A program made the position numbers and the translations under genes. Positions 44,417-53,439 of a stretch of 64,000 nt of DNA are shown here, in pieces. The notes beneath the pieces are model-generated. The model made no database searches. It saw only the letters and a program-made list of their open reading frames with translations, and was not told the DNA's origin. Source of the DNA: Silvimonas terrae (lineage in GTDB: Bacteria; Pseudomonadota; Gammaproteobacteria; Burkholderiales; Chitinibacteraceae); NCBI RefSeq assembly GCF_014202765.1, contig NZ_JACHHN010000011.1, positions 1-64,000 of the forward strand. Direction: 5' to 3'. Position 1 is the first letter of the stretch, and every line of letters starts with the position of its first letter.

Positions 44417-47400
44417 TGAGTTTTTCTGCCACTTTCATCACCCGGCCGGTGGCCACCACGCTGCTGACCATCGGCATTGCGCTGGCGGGCATGGTCTCGT
44501 TCATGCTCTTGCCCGTGTCGCCGCTGCCGCAGGTGGATTACCCGACCATCTCGGTCTCCGCCAGCTTGCCCGGCGCGTCGCCGGACACCATGGCAGCGAC
44601 GGTCGCCACCCCGCTGGAACGTGCGCTGGGCCGCATTGCCGGCGTGACAGAAATGACCTCGTCCAGTTCGCTGGGCTCCACGCGCATTACGCTGCAATTT
44701 GATCTGGATCGCGACATCAATGGTGCCGCGCGTGACGTGCAAGCCGCCATCAACGCCGCGCGCAGCTTGCTGCCCACCGGCATGCCCAGCAATCCGACGT
44801 ACCGCAAGGTGAACCCGGCGGATGCGCCGATCATGATTCTGGCGCTGACCTCGGCTACCATGAGTCAGGGCCAGATGTATGACGCGGCCTCGACCATCCT
44901 GGCGCAAAAGCTGTCGCAGATTGATGGCGTCGGTACGGTCAACGTCGGCGGTAGTTCTTTGCCGGCGGTGCGGGTAGAACTCAACCCCACCCAGTTGAAT
45001 CAGTACGGCGTATCGCTGGAAACCGTGCGCACCACGCTGGCCGCCGCTAACGCCAACCGGCCCAAGGGCTTTGCCGAAGACGGTGATCGGCACTGGCAGA
45101 TTTACGCCAGCGACCAGGCCAAGACCGCCAAAGAGTATTTGCCGCTGATCGTCAGCTACAAAAACGGCAACGCGGTGCGGCTGTCGGATGTGGCAGAGGT
45201 CAAAGACTCGGTGCAGGACTTGCGCAATGCCGGTTCGGCCAATGGCAAGCCATCAGTCCTCTTGATTGTGCAGCGCTCGCCGGGCGCCAACATCATCGAG
45301 ACCGTCAACCGCATTTACGCTGAACTGCCCAAGCTGGAAGCGCAGATTCCCGCTGCTATTCATGTCGATGTGGCGATGGATCGCTCGCCCACCATCCGTG
45401 CCTCGCTCAATGAAGTGGAGCGCACGCTGGTGGTGTCGATTGTGCTGGTGATCTTTGTGGTGTTCCTGTTCCTGCGCAACGGCCGCGCCACACTGATCCC
45501 GGCGGTAGCCGTACCGGTGTCACTGATTGCCACTTTTGCGGCGATGTATCTGTGCGGCTTCAGCCTGAACAATCTCTCGCTGATGGCGCTGACTATTGCC
45601 ACCGGTTTTGTGGTGGATGATGCCATTGTGGTGCTGGAGAACGTCTCCCGGCACATTGAAGAGGGGATGAAACCCTTCCAGGCCGCCATGGCCGGGGCCA
45701 GCGAAGTGGGTTTTACCGTCATCAGCATGAGTATTTCGCTGGTGGCGGTGTTTATCCCCATTTTGATGATGGGAGGGATTATCGGCCGGCTGTTCCGCGA
45801 ATTTGCGGTGACCTTGTCGGTGGCTATTCTGGTGTCGCTGATTATCTCCCTGACCACCACGCCGATGATGTGCTCCCGCCTGTTGCGGCCAGAACGCAAG
45901 ACCCACGGCCGGCTGTATCGCTGGAGCGAGGCGTTTTTCAATGGCATGCAAAAGGGCTATAGCCGTTCACTGACCTGGGTGCTGCGCCACGGCCCGCTGG
46001 TCATGCTGATCTTGCTGATCACGGTCTGCCTGAATGTCTACCTGTACGTGGTCATCCCCAAGGGCTTTTTCCCGCAGCAAGACACTGGCCGCATTACCGG
46101 CAATGTGCAGGCGGACCAGAGTATTTCTTTCCAGGCCATGCGCCAGAAAATGGTGGATTTCGCCACCATTGTGAAGAGCGATCCGGCGGTGGATGTGGTC
46201 ACGGCGTATACCGGTGGCGGTCAGCGTAATGGCGGCTTCATGTTTGTCTCGCTCAAGCCCTTGAGCGAACGCAAGATTTCCTCTGACGCCGTCATTGCCC
46301 GCTTGCGCGGCAAACTGGCCAACGAGCCGGGCGCGCAACTGTTTTTGCAATCGGTGCAGGATATCCGCGTGGGTGGGCGTAGTTCCAACGCGCAGTACCA
46401 GTACACCTTGCAGGCAGATGATCTGGCCGTGCTGCGCGAGTGGCAGCCGAAAATCCAGGCCGCGCTGGCCAATGTGGACATCCTGAAAGATGTGAATACG
46501 GACTCCCAGGATAAAGGGCTGCAAACCACGCTGACGCTGAATCGCGACGCCATGGCGCGGCTGGGGCTGACCGTCACCCAGGTCGACTCCGTGCTGAACG
46601 ATGCCTTCGGCCAGCGCCAGGTCTCCACCATTTACCAGCCGCTGAACCAGTATCACGTGGTGATGGAAGTGGCACCGCAGTTCTGGCAAAGCCCGGAAGC
46701 ACTGAAGAATATCTATATCATCACCGCTGCCGGGGCGCAGGTGCCGCTATCCACCGTGGCCAGCTACGGCCCCACGTTTACACCGCTGGCGGTGAACCAT
46801 CAGGGCGAGTTTGTCGCGGCGACCATCTCGTTCAACCTGGACCCGGGTACGTCGTTGTCTGAAGCCCAGGCAGCGATTGAAGACACGATGAACCGGCTGA
46901 GTGTGCCGACATCCATTCACGGCAGCTTTGCCGGCAGCGCAGCGGCGTTCCAGCAATCTCAGAACTCGCAGCCGCTGTTGATCCTGGCAGCGATTGTGGC
47001 GGTGTATATCGTGCTGGGCATTTTGTACGAGAGCTACGTGCACCCGATCACGATTCTCTCCACGCTGCCATCCGCCGGGGTCGGCGCGCTGCTGGCGCTG
47101 ATGTTGTTCAAGACCGAGTTCACCATCGTGGCCTTGATTGGCGTGTTGCTGCTGATTGGCATCGTCAAGAAGAACGCCATCATGATGATCGACTTTGCCC
47201 TGGAGGCAGAGCGCAAACAGGGTATGACCTCGCGTGAGGCCATCTATCACGCCTGCCTGTTGCGGTTCCGCCCGATCATGATGACGACCATGGCGGCCAT
47301 CCTCGGGGCCATCCCTTTGGCGCTCGGACAGGGCGATGGCGCTGAACTGCGTCAGCCGTTAGGGATTTCAATCGTTGGTGGTCTTGTGGTCAGCCAGGTG

Positions 47401-47529
47401 CTGACGCTGTACACCACCCCTGTCATGTATCTGTACCTGGACCGTTTCCGTTTCTGGTGTCTGCGCCGTTTGGGCCGGACCGAAGCACAAACGACGTTTG
47501 ACGCGCAAAGTGGCGCAGGAGCCCGCTAA
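44416..47529 (+). CDS. mdtC: RND efflux permease, MdtC type
   Basis: A 1037-residue paralogue of the preceding pump ([91 protein letters not shown]). The [19 protein letters not shown] stretch is the hallmark of MdtC/MuxC-type partners. Translationally coupled to mdtB and abutting the outer-membrane gene, so all four parts of the pump are made from one transcript. Confidence 0.94.
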   Translation: MSFSATFITRPVATTLLTIGIALAGMVSFMLLPVSPLPQVDYPTISVSASLPGASPDTMAATVATPLERALGRIAGVTEMTSSSSLGSTRITLQFDLDRDINGAARDVQAAINAARSLLPTGMPSNPTYRKVNPADAPIMILALTSATMSQGQMYDAASTILAQKLSQIDGVGTVNVGGSSLPAVRVELNPTQLNQYGVSLETVRTTLAAANANRPKGFAEDGDRHWQIYASDQAKTAKEYLPLIVSYKNGNAVRLSDVAEVKDSVQDLRNAGSANGKPSVLLIVQRSPGANIIETVNRIYAELPKLEAQIPAAIHVDVAMDRSPTIRASLNEVERTLVVSIVLVIFVVFLFLRNGRATLIPAVAVPVSLIATFAAMYLCGFSLNNLSLMALTIATGFVVDDAIVVLENVSRHIEEGMKPFQAAMAGASEVGFTVISMSISLVAVFIPILMMGGIIGRLFREFAVTLSVAILVSLIISLTTTPMMCSRLLRPERKTHGRLYRWSEAFFNGMQKGYSRSLTWVLRHGPLVMLILLITVCLNVYLYVVIPKGFFPQQDTGRITGNVQADQSISFQAMRQKMVDFATIVKSDPAVDVVTAYTGGGQRNGGFMFVSLKPLSERKISSDAVIARLRGKLANEPGAQLFLQSVQDIRVGGRSSNAQYQYTLQADDLAVLREWQPKIQAALANVDILKDVNTDSQDKGLQTTLTLNRDAMARLGLTVTQVDSVLNDAFGQRQVSTIYQPLNQYHVVMEVAPQFWQSPEALKNIYIITAAGAQVPLSTVASYGPTFTPLAVNHQGEFVAATISFNLDPGTSLSEAQAAIEDTMNRLSVPTSIHGSFAGSAAAFQQSQNSQPLLILAAIVAVYIVLGILYESYVHPITILSTLPSAGVGALLALMLFKTEFTIVALIGVLLLIGIVKKNAIMMIDFALEAERKQGMTSREAIYHACLLRFRPIMMTTMAAILGAIPLALGQGDGAELRQPLGISIVGGLVVSQVLTLYTTPVMYLYLDRFRFWCLRRLGRTEAQTTFDAQSGAGAR

Positions 47530-48999
47530 ATGAAACGCAATCTGACACTTACCCTGATGACCTTTGCCGTTGTGGCGGCGCTGACCGGCTGCGCCGTCGG
47601 CCCAGACTACAAAGGCGCGCCGCAGATGGACGCCGGTACGGCGTTCAAGGAAGCCCAGGGCTTCAAACAGGCCAACCCGCAAGACCTCTCGCCGCGTGGC
47701 AAGTGGTGGGAGGCCTACAACGACAGCACGCTGAATGGTTTGATCGATCAGGTACAAGTCACCAACCAGACCGTCAAACAGTTTGAAGCGCAATATCGCC
47801 AGGCCCAGGCCGCCGGTGATGTGGCCCGCGCTGCTTACTGGCCCACGCTGGGGCTGGATCTGTCTGCCTCGCGCAGCCAGAGCAACACCAGTACCGTGAG
47901 CGGCACCGGTGGCTCAACCACCACCGTGCAGCGCAGCGCCGTAAAGAACAACTACGGGGCAACACTGAACGCCAGTTGGGAGCCGGATATCTGGGGCAAG
48001 GTGCGTCGCCAGGTCGAAGCTCAGGACGCCAACACGCAAGCGGTTGCGGCGAACCTGGCCGGGGCCTTGCTCTCTGCCCAGGCCACCCTGGCACAAGATT
48101 ACTTCCAGCTGCGCGTGATTGATGCCCAGAAAGTGCTGTTGAACCAGACGGTCGACGCCTACCAGAAGTCACTGACGCTGACGCAAAACCAGTACAAGGC
48201 CGGCATCGTGACCCGCGCTGACGTCGCCCAGGCCCAAACGCAACTGTTGACGGCGCAGGCATCGCAGACCGATCTGGGCATGTCGCGCGCACAGCTTGAA
48301 CACGCCATCGCCATCCTGATTGGCAAGGCCCCGGCCAATTTCAGCCTGCCCGAGCAACCCGCGCTGATGGCCACGCTGCCGGATGTTCCGGCGGGGCTCC
48401 CGTCTGATCTGCTACAACGCCGCCCGGACATTGCCTCGGCCGAACGTGCCGTCGCGCAAGCCAACGCCAACGTCGGCGTCGCCACCGCCGCCATGTACCC
48501 GGCGCTGACGCTGTCTGGCTCCGGCGGTTACCAGGGCAATGAATGGGGCAATCTGTTCGACCTGCCCAACCGCATCTGGTCGCTGGGTGCCGGTCTGACC
48601 CAACCGCTGTTTGAAGGTGGCCTGTTGAAAGCGGGGCAGCAAGAAGCGCAGGCCCAATACGACGCCACCGTCGCGGAATATCGCCAGACCGTACTGGGTG
48701 GTTTGCAAGAGGTCGAAGACAACCTGGCCGCGCTGCGTATCTTGCAAGACGAAGCCCAGACCCAGGACCTGGCTGTGAAGGCTGCCAAGGATTCGGCTGA
48801 TCTGGCGTTCAACCAGTACAAGGCGGGAACGGCGACTTATGTCAATGTGGCGACGACCCAGGCCTCTTTGCTGAGCGCCCAGCGCACTGCGCTGGATGTG
48901 CAGCAGCGGCGCTTTACCGCCAATGTGCTGTTGATCAAGGCGCTGGGTGGTGGGTGGGAGGCGTCGCAGATGACGCAGACGGCTTCTGCTGCCAAGTGA
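47530..48999 (+). CDS. Outer-membrane efflux lipoprotein (NodT/CmeC type)
   Basis: A 489-residue outer-membrane factor with lipobox VVAALTGC-AVGPDYKGAP. It has the family segment WWEAYNDSTLNGLIDQV, mid-motif GLPSDLLQRRPDIASAERAVAQANANVGVATAAMYPALTLSG, and a second repeat ending in LQEVEDNLAALRIL. It provides the exit duct for the MdtABC-type pump. Separate from the MacAB-linked outer-membrane factor at 25213, which it resembles only at family level. A strong terminator follows. Confidence 0.92.
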   Translation: MKRNLTLTLMTFAVVAALTGCAVGPDYKGAPQMDAGTAFKEAQGFKQANPQDLSPRGKWWEAYNDSTLNGLIDQVQVTNQTVKQFEAQYRQAQAAGDVARAAYWPTLGLDLSASRSQSNTSTVSGTGGSTTTVQRSAVKNNYGATLNASWEPDIWGKVRRQVEAQDANTQAVAANLAGALLSAQATLAQDYFQLRVIDAQKVLLNQTVDAYQKSLTLTQNQYKAGIVTRADVAQAQTQLLTAQASQTDLGMSRAQLEHAIAILIGKAPANFSLPEQPALMATLPDVPAGLPSDLLQRRPDIASAERAVAQANANVGVATAAMYPALTLSGSGGYQGNEWGNLFDLPNRIWSLGAGLTQPLFEGGLLKAGQQEAQAQYDATVAEYRQTVLGGLQEVEDNLAALRILQDEAQTQDLAVKAAKDSADLAFNQYKAGTATYVNVATTQASLLSAQRTALDVQQRRFTANVLLIKALGGGWEASQMTQTASAAK

Positions 49000-49019
49000 T
49001 GGGTTGTGGTGGTTGAAAC

Positions 49020-49050
49020 AAAAAAGCCCCGGATGATCTGGGGCTTTTTT
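49020..49050 (+). terminator. Rho-independent terminator of the RND operon
   Basis: Stem AAAAAAGCCCC/GGGGCTTTTTT with a 9-base loop. Confidence 0.93.
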
Positions 49051-49297
49051 GTTTGGGGTTTAGCGCCTTGCGGCGTGGTGGGTTTGATACCGGCGGTGGC
49101 CGGAGCACCTTACTTTCTTTGCGTCGCCAAAGAAAGTAAGCAAAGAAAGGCGCCCCCTGCGACAGCGCCCACTTCGTGGGTTCCCTGCGCTTCTCGCGTG
49201 GCCCGGCAGGCTCGGGAACTCGCTGCGCTCAGACACCCCTCGCCGAAACCCCGGGCCCCGCTGCGATGCTCGGCACTGCCGGAGGGGAGGGAGGTCA

Positions 49298-49357
49298 AAA
49301 GCCAAAGCCAAAGCCAAAGCCAAAGCCAAAGCCAAAGCCAAAGCCAAAGCGAAAGCC
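49298..49357. repeat. Hexamer microsatellite (AAAGCC)10
   Basis: Ten tandem AAAGCC units, the ninth being AAAGCG, at the site where the other composite copies carry different simple repeats. Confidence 0.92.
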
Positions 49358-49410
49358 CCCAAGCCCGCAAACTGTCTGCCCGCAAGAATGATTGGCCCGC
49401 CTCACCACTT

Positions 49411-49545
49411 CGTCATTCCCGCGAAGGCGGGAATCCAGTCCGCAGCCCAACGGGCTGCTTGCGGTGGCCGACTGCTTCACTTCGGATTTACTCTGAACAG
49501 CGTGCATGCATTGCAGCTGGATTCCGGCTCAAGGCCGGAATGACG
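49411..49545. repeat. 135-bp MITE-like module, copy 3
   Basis: Ends CGTCATTCC and GGAATGACG, with internal hairpins GCAGCCCAACGGGCTGC and CCGGCTCAAGGCCGG. Same length as the other two complete copies. Confidence 0.88.
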
Positions 49546-49900
49546 AGCGAGTGGGATGCCGGTTGAATTGGCAGTTGTGTTGGTGTTGGGTTTCGGGATT
49601 GTAGTTGTTTTTGACGTTTCCCCCTGTCGAGGACTTTTCCGATTGAGGGAGGGAGACCCCAGGCTCCCGACTGATTGAGGGAACCGCGGAGCGGAAAAGC
49701 CCGGGGGTCGCCTTTCTTTGCCTACTTTCTTTGGGGCCGCCGAGGTGGTGAAGCAAAGAAAGTAGGGTGCTCCCGCCACCGCGGGTATTAAATGCTTTTA
49801 AACACTGCGCCGAAGGCGCTTACAAAAGCCAGCGTGTTACATATAGCAGTCAAGGCAATAAACGAATAAGCCTGCCGCGCAGAGCAGCGAGTGCCAGGAC

Positions 49901-50752
49901 CTAAACCCTGTTTCCACCCCTGGAATACCAAACCGCCCCCAACATCACCACCCCGCCAGCCACCAACCGCACCACATCCGCATGCTGGTTAAAAAACACC
50001 AGGTTAATCAGCAACCCAATCGGGATATGCATATTGTTCATGGCACCCAACGTGCCGGCGTCAACCATGCACGCACCCTTGTTCCACCAATAAAACCCCA
50101 ACGCGGAAGACGCCAGCCCCAGGAAGGCCAGCACAGCAAACTGCTCCGGCAAGGTCGGCAATTTGGCCGGGTTACCAAAGATCAGAAACGAGGGCAGGGC
50201 GACGATCAGGGCGCCGGCAAAGAAATAACCAAATGAACGATATTCTGGCAGGCTGACCGGGTAACGCCGTACCAGTTGCCGGTAGCCCACCTGACCCGCC
50301 GCAAAGGTCAGGTTGGCCAGTTGCAGCAACATAAAGCCGGTCAGCGCGTTGGCGTCGATATGGTCATAACGGATGATCAAGGAGCCCAGCACGGCCAGCA
50401 GCGTGGCCCCAAACGCGCGGCGGTTGAAGCGGCGCTGATAAAGGTCGTCCAGCAGCGTGATATAGATCGGCGTGAAGATGGTGAACAGCAAGACTTCGGC
50501 CACGCTCACAAAGTGAAAAGAGCGGTAGAGCAGCAGATAGGTCACACCAAACTGCAAAGCCCCGGCGGCCATGGTGCCCAGTTTGCGCATGGCGGGAATC
50601 GCGCGCCAGGCAGTGAAGGGCAGGAACACAAGGCCGGCAATGGCGACGCGGGTCAGCACGGCAAAGTCGCTATCAACATGCCCGGCCAGGAAAATGCCGA
50701 TCAGGTTGAAAGACAAGGCCCAAACCACGTTGATGACAATCAGATAAGGCAT
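49901..50752 (-). CDS. yigM: Biotin transporter-like EamA protein (YigM-like)
   Basis: A 283-residue, ten-helix EamA protein. The opening (INVVWALSFNLIGIFLAGHV then DSDFAVLTRVAIAGLVFLPF), the middle (VAEVLLFTIFTPIYITLLDD, LIIRYDHI) and the end (VDAGTLGAMNNMHIPIGLL) follow E. coli YigM, the high-affinity biotin carrier, very closely. The assignment rests on memory of the YigM sequence; related carboxylate or amine exporters remain possible. It is divergent (181 bp) from an MFS gene, with an unusual inverted repeat in between. Confidence 0.85.
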   Translation of the reverse strand: MPYLIVINVVWALSFNLIGIFLAGHVDSDFAVLTRVAIAGLVFLPFTAWRAIPAMRKLGTMAAGALQFGVTYLLLYRSFHFVSVAEVLLFTIFTPIYITLLDDLYQRRFNRRAFGATLLAVLGSLIIRYDHIDANALTGFMLLQLANLTFAAGQVGYRQLVRRYPVSLPEYRSFGYFFAGALIVALPSFLIFGNPAKLPTLPEQFAVLAFLGLASSALGFYWWNKGACMVDAGTLGAMNNMHIPIGLLINLVFFNQHADVVRLVAGGVVMLGAVWYSRGGNRV

Positions 50753-50804
50753 AGGTAGGTATTTTTGTACAGTTTGTAAATAAGAAAACGGTCATTTTCG
50801 GGCA

Positions 50805-50843
50805 TGAATGATACAGCGCGGTCAGGTTTGGGCCTATCATTCA
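50805..50843. promoter_or_regulatory. Spaced inverted repeat between yigM and the MFS gene
   Basis: Perfect 9-bp arms TGAATGATA (50805-50813) and TATCATTCA (50835-50843), 21 bp apart; the centres are 30 bp apart, close to three helical turns. A palindrome GACCGGTC (50877-50884) lies nearer the MFS gene. Looks like a two-site operator; binder unknown. Confidence 0.55.
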
Positions 50844-50933
50844 GTTTGCGCACATTTTGCTGCTCCGCATCAAACCGACCGGTCCAGTTTTGTGCTCGTG
50901 CAAAATCTTGTTTGACCAGACCGGCTGCAATCC

Positions 50934-52151
50934 ATGTCTTCAGAATCCAGTACCACCCCTGTTATCACCGAAACCCAGGACGAAAACGTCACGCTGCGCG
51001 TGGTGAGTATCGTCCTGTTTACGTTTCTGGCGTATCTGACCATTGGTATCCCGCTGGCGGTGCTGCCGTCTTACGTGCATAACGATCTGGGCTATGGCTC
51101 GGTGCTGGCAGGTCTGGCGATCAGCGCACAATATCTGGCGACGCTGGCCAGCCGCCCGCATGCCGGGCGCATGTCTGACACCATGGGCGCCAAGCGCACC
51201 GTGCTTTACGGTCTGGCCGCCGCAGGCGTCAGTGGCGTGTTCATGCTGGCAGCGGCGTTGACCACCCATATTCCGCTGCTGAGCCTGACCCTGTTGCTGA
51301 TTGGCCGACTGGTGCTGGGTTTTGCGGAAAGTTGTTGCGGTACCGGGGCGATTACCTGGGGCATAGGCACGGTGGGCGCGCAACATACCGCCAAGGTGAT
51401 TTCCTGGAACGGTGTCGCCACCTATGGTGCGTTGGCCGTGGGCGCGCCAGTGGGCGTGTTGCTGACCCAGCATATTGGCTTTGCATCCATTGGTGTGGTG
51501 GTGATGTTGCTGGGCGTGATTGGCGTGGCGCTGGCCTTGCCGCGTAAAGCTTCCCCGATCGTGCATGGTGAACGTCTGCCATTTCGTAGCGTGCTGGGCA
51601 AGGTGTTTGCCTACGGCACCGGTCTGGCGCTGGGTTCCGCTGGTTTTGGCACGATTGCCACCTTTGTTACGCTGTTCTACGCCAGCCGGCATTGGCCCAA
51701 CGCGGCGTTTACCCTGTCGATGTTCGGCCTGTGCTTTGTCGCAACGCGGCTGGTGTTTGCCCGCAGCATCAATAGCTATGGCGGTTTCAAAGTGGCTATC
51801 GTCTCGTTTGTGGTGGAGTGCATTGGCCTGACGCTGTTGTGGAACGCGCTTACCCCCACCATGGCGCTGGTCGGCGCGGCGTTGACCGGCATTGGTTTCT
51901 CGCTGGTATTCCCGGCGCTGGGGGTTGAGGCCGTAGCGCTGGTGCCGGCCGCCAGTCGTGGTGCCGCGCTGGGCGCGTATTCAGTGTTCCTGGATGTTGC
52001 CCTGGGTCTGATTGGACCGGTGGCAGGGTTGGTCATCAGCGGTTACGGTTATCCGGCGATCTTTTGCATTGCGGCGCTGGCCGCTGCCGCTGGCGTAGTG
52101 TTGACCGTGGTACTGCATCAGCGCAATCCGCGCTCGCCCGCGCTGGCCTGA
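50934..52151 (+). CDS. MFS transporter, YfcJ/YhhS type
   Basis: A 405-residue, twelve-helix major facilitator. The loop 2-3 motif [21 protein letters not shown], the stretch [49 protein letters not shown] and the later [19 protein letters not shown] match the E. coli YfcJ/YhhS subfamily, whose members export sugars or drugs. There is no strong ribosome site at the ATG, so the start may lie slightly later. Divergent from yigM; an inverted repeat follows. Confidence 0.88.
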   Translation: MSSESSTTPVITETQDENVTLRVVSIVLFTFLAYLTIGIPLAVLPSYVHNDLGYGSVLAGLAISAQYLATLASRPHAGRMSDTMGAKRTVLYGLAAAGVSGVFMLAAALTTHIPLLSLTLLLIGRLVLGFAESCCGTGAITWGIGTVGAQHTAKVISWNGVATYGALAVGAPVGVLLTQHIGFASIGVVVMLLGVIGVALALPRKASPIVHGERLPFRSVLGKVFAYGTGLALGSAGFGTIATFVTLFYASRHWPNAAFTLSMFGLCFVATRLVFARSINSYGGFKVAIVSFVVECIGLTLLWNALTPTMALVGAALTGIGFSLVFPALGVEAVALVPAASRGAALGAYSVFLDVALGLIGPVAGLVISGYGYPAIFCIAALAAAAGVVLTVVLHQRNPRSPALA

Positions 52152-52170
52152 TTGACCAGCAGCTTCACTG

Positions 52171-52197
52171 ACAAAGCCCGGTTAATCCGGGCTTTGT
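52171..52197. terminator. Terminator-like inverted repeat after the MFS gene
   Basis: ACAAAGCCCGG/CCGGGCTTTGT, an 11-bp stem with a 5-base loop, followed by TGTTTC rather than a pure T-run. Confidence 0.7.
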
Positions 52198-52541
52198 TGT
52201 TTCTGTGCGACGCTGGTAACAGATCCGTCCACAGCTTCTCCAAAGGGGCAGCAAGCTGACGGGTGTCGCGCTGCAACACGCGTCTTTCCTCATTCTGGCC
52301 GTACCGGCCGCAACATTATCCGGACTCTGTGGCGCCGGTTTTGGGTGTTGTTGGTGTCACTGCCTGACCGGCGGCGCCGTTTGTCCAACAGTCTGCCTAA
52401 CGCAAAGACTTACAAGCGTCTAACGTTAGGGGTGAGCAATGCACAATGCACCGGCGGCTTTTTGCAACTGTCGCGGCACACACAAGATCGATAAAAATAC
52501 GGCACCGCCGCCCAAAGAGGCGCAACGGCCGGGAGATGGGT
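52198..52541. other. 344-bp leader before the outer-membrane protein gene
   Basis: No credible gene. It contains a perfect 10-bp palindrome CTAACGTTAG at 52421-52430, preceded by a related TAACG at 52399, a possible operator for the downstream gene. Confidence 0.45.
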
Positions 52542-53318
52542 ATGCAAACGGGCTTAACCAAGCTTGTGACGGGTTGCGTGCTGGCCGCCAGTCTTGCCGG
52601 TGTGGCACTGGCAGATGATCATTTTTCGCCGGCGCAGCCTGCTGCGCCCGATAATGCCCTGGCCCCCGAACGCATGGGTAGCAATGCGGCGGCTAATGGC
52701 TGGAACACCAAGGCATCCGGCTTCGGGCCTTCTGCCTATACGCTCGGCAATCAGTGGTCCCTTGTTTCCCAACCGCTATTGAGCGGTTCTCACTCCGATT
52801 TGTTACCCGGCTCCAACCCCTATGGCAGCGGCCAGGATGTGCAAAACCTGTTGCTGGTGCCCGCCAAGGTCAACGAAGGCGCCTGGGTGGTCGGGGGCGG
52901 CACGGCGTTTCTGGGCGAAAGTACACTTAACTCTCCCAACGGCTTACCGCGCTGGGGGGCCGGCCCCTCTGGCGTGCTGATGATGCAGAACGAGAGCTGG
53001 AGCTGGGGGGTAGAAGCCAATCATATCTGGTCTTACACCGTACCGGCTTTGCATGGCAATGCCAGCACCTCGGCCGTGCAGCCCTTTGTGTCGATCAGCC
53101 AGCATTCCGGTCTGATCTGGTCACTGGGTTCAGAAACCACCTATGACTGGGTGGGCAAGGTCTGGACTGTGCCCGTCAGCGCCGGGTTATCGCGCATGTT
53201 TTCCTTCGGCAGCGAAAAAGCCATGCTGGGCGTGGAAGGAAAATACTGGATCAGCCGCCCGGACAGCACCCCCGGCTGGGGTGTGCGCTTGACCGCATCC
53301 ATGCTGTTTCCTGATTGA
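52542..53318 (+). CDS. Predicted outer-membrane/periplasmic protein of unknown function
   Basis: From the ATG at 52542 (GGGAG 8 bases upstream), 258 residues with a signal peptide (LVTGCVLAASLAGVALA-DD). The mature part is rich in alternating aromatic strands (NQWSLVSQPLL, GAWVVGGGTAFLG, ESWSWGVEANHIWSYTV, VRLTASMLFPD), and the ending in F-x-D suggests a small beta-barrel. I do not recognise a characterised family. It precedes the DUF2252 gene by 121 bases. Confidence 0.78.
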   Translation: MQTGLTKLVTGCVLAASLAGVALADDHFSPAQPAAPDNALAPERMGSNAAANGWNTKASGFGPSAYTLGNQWSLVSQPLLSGSHSDLLPGSNPYGSGQDVQNLLLVPAKVNEGAWVVGGGTAFLGESTLNSPNGLPRWGAGPSGVLMMQNESWSWGVEANHIWSYTVPALHGNASTSAVQPFVSISQHSGLIWSLGSETTYDWVGKVWTVPVSAGLSRMFSFGSEKAMLGVEGKYWISRPDSTPGWGVRLTASMLFPD

Positions 53319-53439
53319 TTCCCCGCACGGTTGCCGCCTGGTTTTGGGTTGGTCGGGCAATTGCGCCATGGCGGGCTATTCTGTGACTATTCGCAGAGGC
53401 GGGCGGGCTGCCCTCTGCCATCTCGCAATGGAGTCATGA

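Larger units (their letters stand above)
49060..49822. repeat. Composite head-to-head intergenic repeat, copy 2
   Basis: A 763-bp element with left end TTAGCGCCTTGCGGCG and right end CGCCGAAGGCGCTTA. The left arm (GATACCGGCGGTGGCCGGAG, CTTTCTTTGCGTCGCCAAAG) reappears inverted in the right arm (49690-49822). In between are ten AAAGCC hexamers (49298-49357, one variant AAAGCG) and the 135-bp module (49411-49545). Same architecture as 26701-27530. It lies between the convergent RND and yigM genes. Confidence 0.82.

Noticed and set aside
49006-49566. 186-codon ORF with a (KSQSQSQ)-like run
   Set aside because: It crosses the terminator, the hexamer microsatellite and the 135-bp module; the repeat run simply translates AAAGCC units.
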